A program made the position numbers and the translations under genes. The notes under the pieces were generated by a model that made no database searches, was not told where the DNA came from, and saw only the letters and a list, made by a program, of their open reading frames with translations. From Campylobacterota bacterium (GTDB taxonomy: Bacteria > Campylobacterota > Campylobacteria > Campylobacterales > JAADDG01), in the NCBI GenBank assembly GCA_013154075.1, contig JAADDG010000124.1, positions 1 through 6,626 on the forward strand: a stretch of 6,626 nucleotides of DNA, in the 5' to 3' direction. Shown piece by piece: positions 1 to 4,324 of the stretch; the first letter of the stretch is position 1, and every line of letters begins with the position of its first letter.

Positions 1-41
1 GTTATAAGAGCCGTCATAGCTCCTATCGTTTTATGGTTCAT
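1..41 (-). CDS. dapA: 4-hydroxy-tetrahydrodipicolinate synthase (DapA), N-terminal fragment cut by window edge
   Basis: Only the first 13 codons plus two bases are inside the window; they read MNHKTIGAMTALI and continue off the left edge. The GAMTALI stretch matches the start of DapA in Campylobacterota, where GAMTALITPF leads into the first strand of the TIM barrel. DapA condenses pyruvate with aspartate semialdehyde in the lysine and meso-diaminopimelate pathway in the cytoplasm. Its ATG overlaps the TGA of the upstream protease as ATGA, so translation is probably coupled. An AAGGA Shine-Dalgarno lies inside the last protease codons (bases 48-52), 6 nt before the ATG. The catalytic lysine lies outside the window. 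The identification rests on a short match plus the pyrD-protease-dapA order I recall from Helicobacter and Campylobacter. Confidence 0.85.
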   Translation of the reverse strand, partial: MNHKTIGAMTALI

Positions 42-1345
42 TTCTCTTCCTTTCTCAAAATAACGGTTGTCGAGTTCTCTTTAGTGAAATACTTTTCAGC
101 AACTTTTTTAATATCCTCTATTTTGAGTTTGTTGATATTATCTTCATACTCAAGCAGAGGTTTTATATCTCCTTTTGCAAGATAACTTCCGAACATACTT
201 GCAAGCGAGCTTGAGTTTTGCATACCGAAAATGAAATCGGCCTTTGTGTTGATTTTGATTTTATCGAGATCCTCTTGTTTGATTCCTCTCTTTTTGATCT
301 CCTCTATCTGAGTCCAAAACTCTTTTTCTACCGTTTCCGCTTTCACTCCCGGATTGCAAACCGCCAAAAATAGAAAAATTCCCGGATCTTTATTTTCCAT
401 ATTGTAAGCGTATAGCTGGTTTACGAGTCTTTTTTTATCGATTAGGATTTCGTTTAGTTTGCTGCTTTTTCCGCTGCTTAGGTATTCGCTTAGTGCGGAT
501 AATTTTACTTGATCTTTATCTTTGAAGTTTGGAATGTGAAAAGCTATGGCTATAATTTCAACTTCGCTCTCTTTATGGATATAGACTCTTTTAGCTCCGT
601 CTTGTTTGGGCTCTACCTGGTGGACTTTGGGAATATCGCAGCAGTTTTTTATGTTGCCAAAATATTTTTCCGCCTCTTTGAAGACTTTTTCGGGTGCGAT
701 ATCTCCGGCTACTACGATAATGGCATTTTTGGGCTGGTAGTAGATTTTGTGGAAATTTCTTATATCTTCGATTGTCCAATTTTGAATATCTTTCATAAAG
801 CCTATCGGAGTCCAATGGTAGGGGTGATAGATGTAGGTGTTGTTAAAGAGTCTGAAATATAGATATCCTATAGGGGAGTTGTCGGTTCTCCATCTTCTCT
901 CTTCCGCAACCACCTCTCTTTCGGTTTGAAACTCTTCATCTTTTAGGTTTAGATTTTGCATAAGTTCCGCAAAAAGCTCTAAAGATTTTGATAGGTTTCT
1001 TGAAGCGCTTTTTATAAAATAATGAGTGTAGTCAAATCCGGTGGATGCGTTGTTTACGCCGCCGTAGCCTTTTACTATCGTATCGAATTCTCCGGCTTTT
1101 AGATGTTTGGTGGATTTGAAATTCATATGTTCAAGCATATGGGCTATTCCCGTTTTGCCCATCACTTCGTTTCTGCTTCCTACCTTATAGAAAATATCGG
1201 TAGTTATTACGCCGCTTCCGTTTTCCATCGGAATGACGACCACTTCAAGACCGTTTTTTAAGGTTTTTGTGAAATATTTCGGTAAGGCGCTGCTGCTCAT
1301 TAAAACTCCTGTAAAAACAAATAAAATAATTAATAGTTTTTTCAC
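38..1345 (-). CDS. Secreted M16-family zinc peptidase (M16B type, PqqL/processing-peptidase-like)
   Basis: A 435-residue protein with the two-domain layout of single-chain M16B peptidases. Residues 1-20 form a Sec signal peptide (KK, then a hydrophobic core, likely cleaved after SSSA), so it should act in the periplasm. The inverted zinc motif HMLEH is at residues 69-73 (ligands H69 and H73, catalytic E72). The third ligand is probably E149 in the VVAEER segment, 76 residues after H73, the normal family spacing. GGVNNAST (95-102) and HPYHWTPIG (174-182) are also family-typical. The M16_C-like domain starts near residue 190 and includes GKSSKL (292-297) and DPGIF (320-324). The start is GTG at 1345, with AGGAGA 7 nt upstream inside the end of pyrD. 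The gene sits 4 nt after pyrD and overlaps dapA by 4 nt. Related genes are often labelled PqqE or PqqL, but nothing here suggests pyrroloquinoline quinone synthesis. The substrate is unknown. The R/Y pair of the second domain is not evident (see findings). Confidence 0.93.
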   Translation of the reverse strand: MKKLLIILFVFTGVLMSSSALPKYFTKTLKNGLEVVVIPMENGSGVITTDIFYKVGSRNEVMGKTGIAHMLEHMNFKSTKHLKAGEFDTIVKGYGGVNNASTGFDYTHYFIKSASRNLSKSLELFAELMQNLNLKDEEFQTEREVVAEERRWRTDNSPIGYLYFRLFNNTYIYHPYHWTPIGFMKDIQNWTIEDIRNFHKIYYQPKNAIIVVAGDIAPEKVFKEAEKYFGNIKNCCDIPKVHQVEPKQDGAKRVYIHKESEVEIIAIAFHIPNFKDKDQVKLSALSEYLSSGKSSKLNEILIDKKRLVNQLYAYNMENKDPGIFLFLAVCNPGVKAETVEKEFWTQIEEIKKRGIKQEDLDKIKINTKADFIFGMQNSSSLASMFGSYLAKGDIKPLLEYEDNINKLKIEDIKKVAEKYFTKENSTTVILRKEEK

Positions 1346-1349
1346 TCTA

Positions 1350-2405
1350 TTATCTCCTATCGGATCCTATCACTTCCGTGATATCTTTGAAACCCTCTTT
1401 TTGCATAAGCTCTAAAATACCTTTATTTATATTTTTTGCCAAAGAGGGACCTTTGAAAATCAAGGCGGTATAAACCTCTATTAAAGAGGCTCCGGCTTTC
1501 AATCTTTTGTAGGCTTCATTGGCCGAATCTATTCCGCCCACACTTATTAAAGTAGTTTTTTTGAAAAAGGCTTTGGCTATCTCTTCGAACATCAAATAAC
1601 TCTTCTCTTTCAAAACTTTTCCGCTAAGTCCTCCGAAGTTTTTGGCCTCTTTTAATAGTGAATAATCCATAGTGGTGTTTGTGGCTATGATTCCGTCGGC
1701 TTTGTTATCTATTGCGCTTTGGCAAAGAGAGAGAGCTTTGTCTATCTCCATATCGGGAGCTATTTTAAGAAGTATCGGTTTGTCGGTTAAAGATTTGGCT
1801 TTCGTAAAGAGCTCTTTGATAAAAGTTTCGTTTTGAAGATCTCTAAGGCCGGGGGTATTTGGAGAGGAGATGTTTATAACCATAAAATCACAAATATCTT
1901 TAAATTTTTCAATCAAAAGCTTATAATCCTCAATCGCCATCTCTTCGGGAGTAGTTTTGTTTTTGCCGATGTTTACTCCTATGGGAAAGATGAAGGGATA
2001 GATTTTCTCAAGTCTCTCTTTTAATCTATCGCTTCCGTCGTTATTGAAACCCATAGCGTTTTGAACACTCTCTTCTTTTGGAAATCTAAATAGTCTCGGT
2101 TTCGGATTTCCTTTTTGAGGATAGGGCGTTACGGTTCCTACTTCCGCAAAACCGAATCCCAAATAGGGGAGCGCTTTTATCATCGTGGCGTTTTTATCGA
2201 ATCCCGCCGCCAATCCTACGGGATTTGGGAAAGTGGTGTTTAGCAGTTTTTGAGAGAGTCTGTCATCTTCTATCGTAAAGTTTTTTTTCAAAAGATTTAA
2301 TACAAAAGGCAGATTTCCGCTTATGTGCAGAGCTTTTTCTACGATATTGTGAGCGGTCTCCGGATCAAATTTAAAAATCCATTTTTTTAGATCGTCGTAA
2401 TTCAT
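1350..2405 (-). CDS. pyrD: Dihydroorotate dehydrogenase (quinone), class 2
   Basis: PyrD oxidises dihydroorotate to orotate in de novo pyrimidine synthesis, using FMN and passing electrons to the membrane quinone pool. The 351-residue protein has the class 2 layout: an amphipathic N-terminal extension (about residues 1-45) that docks on the inner membrane, then a TIM barrel. Diagnostic segments are NPVGLAAGFDKN (61-72, with K71 equivalent to the FMN/substrate lysine), EVGTVTPYPQKGNPKPRLFR (88-107), NAMGFNND (116-123) and NISSPNTPGLR (178-188, where S181 is the class 2 catalytic serine). ATNTT (241-245), GLSGK (259-263) and SVGGIDS (288-294) complete the barrel phosphate and FMN sites. Class 1 enzymes use cysteine in place of this serine, so class 2 is clear. 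The length fits other proteobacterial class 2 enzymes. The ATG has GGAGAG just upstream. It is the first gene of the leftward operon and has its own promoter. Confidence 0.97.
   Translation of the reverse strand: MNYDDLKKWIFKFDPETAHNIVEKALHISGNLPFVLNLLKKNFTIEDDRLSQKLLNTTFPNPVGLAAGFDKNATMIKALPYLGFGFAEVGTVTPYPQKGNPKPRLFRFPKEESVQNAMGFNNDGSDRLKERLEKIYPFIFPIGVNIGKNKTTPEEMAIEDYKLLIEKFKDICDFMVINISSPNTPGLRDLQNETFIKELFTKAKSLTDKPILLKIAPDMEIDKALSLCQSAIDNKADGIIATNTTMDYSLLKEAKNFGGLSGKVLKEKSYLMFEEIAKAFFKKTTLISVGGIDSANEAYKRLKAGASLIEVYTALIFKGPSLAKNINKGILELMQKEGFKDITEVIGSDRR
1353..1358 (-). promoter_or_regulatory. Shine-Dalgarno for the M16 peptidase, embedded in the last pyrD codons
   Basis: On the minus strand AGGAGA encodes the last two arginines of PyrD, is followed directly by its TAA stop, and lies 7 nt before the GTG at 1345. 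It supports GTG as the start: a signal peptide follows immediately, and no ATG near it would preserve that peptide. The placement suggests coupled translation from pyrD. Confidence 0.75.
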
Positions 2406-2421
2406 CTCTCTCCGATTAGAT

Positions 2422-2470
2422 AAATTTGGTTTATAAATTGAGATGGATTATACTCAAATTTTTATAAATT
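2422..2470. repeat. Pair of AT-rich direct repeats flanking the pyrD -10 box
   Basis: TTTATAAATT occurs at 2430-2439 and again at 2461-2470, exactly 31 bp apart. Similarity extends left as AAATTTGG before the first copy (from 2422) and AAATT before the second (from 2456), differing by a 3-nt indel. Each core holds the palindrome TTTATAAA. One copy lies at the predicted pyrD transcription start and the other in the spacer between its -35 and -10. This geometry would suit a repressor operator, but such AT-rich words can recur by chance. Confidence 0.5.
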
Positions 2471-2475
2471 AACAA
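2447..2475 (-). promoter_or_regulatory. Predicted sigma-70-type promoter for the pyrD operon
   Basis: Read on the minus strand, TTGTTA (2475-2470) is followed by a 17-bp spacer and a perfect TATAAT (2452-2447). The -35 matches TTGACA at four of six positions. Transcription would start near 2440 and give a leader of about 35 nt before the pyrD ATG. No hairpin or leader-peptide attenuator is visible in that leader. Confidence 0.65.
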
Positions 2476-2490
2476 CAATGAGAATGCTTC

Positions 2491-2540
2491 AAACTTTCTT
2501 TTTTAGATTCGAAAATTGCCGATTTTCAAGAAAGCTTTCT
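2491..2540. promoter_or_regulatory. Nested inverted repeat between the two divergent promoters
   Basis: An outer stem pairs CTTTCTT (2494-2500) with AAGAAAG (2528-2534), extended by AAA (2491-2493) against TTT (2536-2538) across one unpaired C. Directly inside it lies a second perfect hairpin, GAAAAT (2511-2516), loop TGCCG, ATTTTC (2522-2527). The right arm also forms the 12-bp palindrome AGAAAGCTTTCT (2529-2540). The segment lies outside both predicted transcripts, so it would act as DNA (protein-binding dyad or cruciform) rather than as an RNA terminator. Function is not known. Confidence 0.45.
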
Positions 2541-2566
2541 CTTTTTCCGTTTTATAAAAACATTAA

Positions 2567-2575
2567 TGTTATAAT
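2567..2575 (+). promoter_or_regulatory. Predicted extended -10 promoter for the tamA-tamB operon
   Basis: TGTTATAAT is a perfect extended -10 element (TGn followed by TATAAT at 2570-2575). No -35 resembling TTGACA is present 16-18 bp upstream. From general knowledge, Campylobacterota sigma-70 promoters often lack a conserved -35 and rely on an extended -10 with upstream T-rich stretches. Transcription would start near 2582-2584, leaving a leader of about 30 nt before the tamA ATG at 2612. Confidence 0.65.
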
Positions 2576-2611
2576 TATCAAAGGTCAAATTTATTTTTTA
2601 CGGTTGAACGA

Positions 2612-4324
2612 ATGAAAAAGATTCTCTTTTTATCGCTATTTTTTATCTCTTTTCTATTTGCTAAAGTTTATGAAAATATAGAATTCAAAGGCGTAAAAGG
2701 TTTTGGAGGAGAGCTTAGCAGAGATACTTTGCTTAAAGTAATAGGTAAAGAGTATCCCCCTTTTTACGCTTTTTGGAGAGACGATCCCGTTTTTAGAGAT
2801 AGCGAGATAGATGACTATTTAAAAAGGCTTAAAAAATATTTTGCTTCTATAGGATATTACAAAGCCGATTTTAAGGTAGAGCGCAAAAAAAACACTCTCA
2901 TTATAGTTATAAACAAAAATGAGCCTATTAGAGTCAAGTCTTTGAACATTGACGGCAATAGAAGTATTAGAAATCTTATCCCGTTTAAAGTGGGAGATAT
3001 TTTTAGAACAGATCTTTTCAAACAGAGTAAAGATTCTATAGAGAGATTTTTGCTAACTCACTCCTATCCCAAATACGATTTTAAAGCCAAAGCTTACGTG
3101 GATCTCGATTTGTATAGAGTGGATTTGAACTATACGATCAAAAACGGGCCTTTTTGCTATTTCGGGCATACCGAAATAAACGGCGGAGGCGATGTGGATG
3201 AGAAGATTTTAAGAGAGCAGATAGTTTATAAAGAGAAAGATCCTTTCAATATAGAGAAAGTTGAAGAGACTTACGATAATTTTTATAATTTGGCTGTTTA
3301 TGACTATATTTTGGTGGAGCCGAATTTGGAGATAAACTCCACTACCATTCCGGTAAAAGTGGATCTTAAGATGGGAGATACGAGATTTTTAAAAGCCGGG
3401 ATAGGATACGGAACTAACGACGGACTTAGGGGGGAGATATCTTGGAAGGATAATGATTTTTTCGGAAATTTAAAACAGTTTGAGACGGGTTTGAAGGCTT
3501 CAAGCTCGCTTGGATATGAATATTTTGCAAGATATTACGATAGATGGGTGGAGCTACCTATTATAAATAGAGTGACTTTTGAAGATAGATTCTCGCTCTC
3601 TTACAAAAAGTATAAAAGCTATAATGAGAGAAAAGCACAAAATAGAGCCACTTTAGGCAAAAAGCTTTGGGGTTTGGAACACTATTTCGGGCTTTTGACG
3701 GAGTTTAGCAAGCTTCACTCCAAAACCAAAACGAGATCTTACGAAGATGGAAATTATTTTTTAAATTCTCTTTTTTATAGGGTGGTTATAGATAGAAGAA
3801 ATTCGATATTCGATGCTACCGAAGGGTATTATTTGAGTTTGTATTTAGAAAAATCGATGCCCGCTTTGGGGTCTGATTTGAGCTATTTGAAAACTTTGAT
3901 AGATGCCAGATATATTCACGATTTTAAAAAGTTCATAGGAGCTGTTAAAGTTAGAGTGGGGTCTTTGAATGAAGATGTTCCTTTGTTTAAAAGATTTTAT
4001 ACGGGCGGGTCTTTTACGAATAGAGGATATGCATATAGAGATTTCGGGCCGAAAGATAGCGAGGGAGTTCCTTTGGGAGGCCTTAGTCTAATCGATATTT
4101 TAAGTGAAGTTAGATACCCGCTAAATCCCAAATTTTCGGTTGTAGCTTTTTATGATACCTCGATGCTGTGTTTGAAACCCAACAGTTTTAGACACGCTTT
4201 TTACGGAAGCTGGGGGTTTGGTATGAGATATAAAACGCCGATAGGTCCAATTAGAGTAGATATCGGATTTCCCGTAAGAGATAGCGGATGGGAGTTTCAT
4301 ATAAATATAGGACAAGTATTTTGA
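2612..4324 (+). CDS. tamA: TamA-type outer membrane protein (Omp85/BamA superfamily, translocation and assembly module)
   Basis: A 570-residue Omp85 protein. Residues 1-17 are a signal peptide ending FLFA. Three POTRA-like domains follow, at about 18-104, 105-178 and 179-255; the second and third open with strands around VKSLNIDGNRS and YFGHTEING. The rest (about 257-570) is a beta-barrel. It carries the lid-loop motif GGSFTNRGY (465-473, R471-G472-Y473), followed by FGP, the conserved GPIRVDIGFP (545-554) and a C-terminal beta-signal ending in F570. Three POTRAs and this length match E. coli TamA (577 residues). BamA normally has five POTRAs and is larger. The neighbouring TamB-like gene, overlapping by 4 nt, makes TamA the best call. 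It would sit in the outer membrane with POTRAs in the periplasm, binding TamB and helping to insert or export outer-membrane proteins. The ATG is fixed by the signal peptide; no clear Shine-Dalgarno precedes it. A divergent additional BamA-like protein is the alternative. Confidence 0.9.
   Translation: MKKILFLSLFFISFLFAKVYENIEFKGVKGFGGELSRDTLLKVIGKEYPPFYAFWRDDPVFRDSEIDDYLKRLKKYFASIGYYKADFKVERKKNTLIIVINKNEPIRVKSLNIDGNRSIRNLIPFKVGDIFRTDLFKQSKDSIERFLLTHSYPKYDFKAKAYVDLDLYRVDLNYTIKNGPFCYFGHTEINGGGDVDEKILREQIVYKEKDPFNIEKVEETYDNFYNLAVYDYILVEPNLEINSTTIPVKVDLKMGDTRFLKAGIGYGTNDGLRGEISWKDNDFFGNLKQFETGLKASSSLGYEYFARYYDRWVELPIINRVTFEDRFSLSYKKYKSYNERKAQNRATLGKKLWGLEHYFGLLTEFSKLHSKTKTRSYEDGNYFLNSLFYRVVIDRRNSIFDATEGYYLSLYLEKSMPALGSDLSYLKTLIDARYIHDFKKFIGAVKVRVGSLNEDVPLFKRFYTGGSFTNRGYAYRDFGPKDSEGVPLGGLSLIDILSEVRYPLNPKFSVVAFYDTSMLCLKPNSFRHAFYGSWGFGMRYKTPIGPIRVDIGFPVRDSGWEFHINIGQVF
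4309..4312 (+). promoter_or_regulatory. Shine-Dalgarno supporting the TTG start of the TamB-like gene
   Basis: AGGA lies within the last tamA codons, 8 nt before TTG at 4321. Together with the TTGA stop/start overlap it supports TTG initiation and coupled translation. The only nearby alternative initiator, GTG at codon 22, would cut the membrane anchor in half. Confidence 0.65.

Noticed and set aside
509..862. 117-codon plus-strand open frame opposite the M16 peptidase
   Set aside because: It mirrors a well-supported conserved gene; the sequence has no family resemblance or upstream signal.
1355..1371. TCCTATC repeated twice at 10-bp spacing at the end of pyrD (GATAGGA on the coding strand)
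   Set aside because: It lies in coding sequence and one copy serves as the protease Shine-Dalgarno; two 7-mers are not enough to call a functional repeat.
2474..2492. Possible Fur-box-like sequence (TGAGAATGCTTCAAA)
   Set aside because: The left half resembles the Fur half-site at six of seven positions, but the right half matches only three of seven, and neither neighbouring operon suggests iron control.
2491..2540. Reading the intergenic hairpin as a Rho-independent terminator
   Set aside because: Both flanking genes point away from it, so no transcript from the window ends there, and the stems are AT-rich rather than GC-rich.
2612..4324. Assignment of the Omp85 protein as BamA
   Set aside because: Only three POTRA-like domains are seen, length is close to TamA rather than BamA, and a TamB-like gene follows in the same operon.
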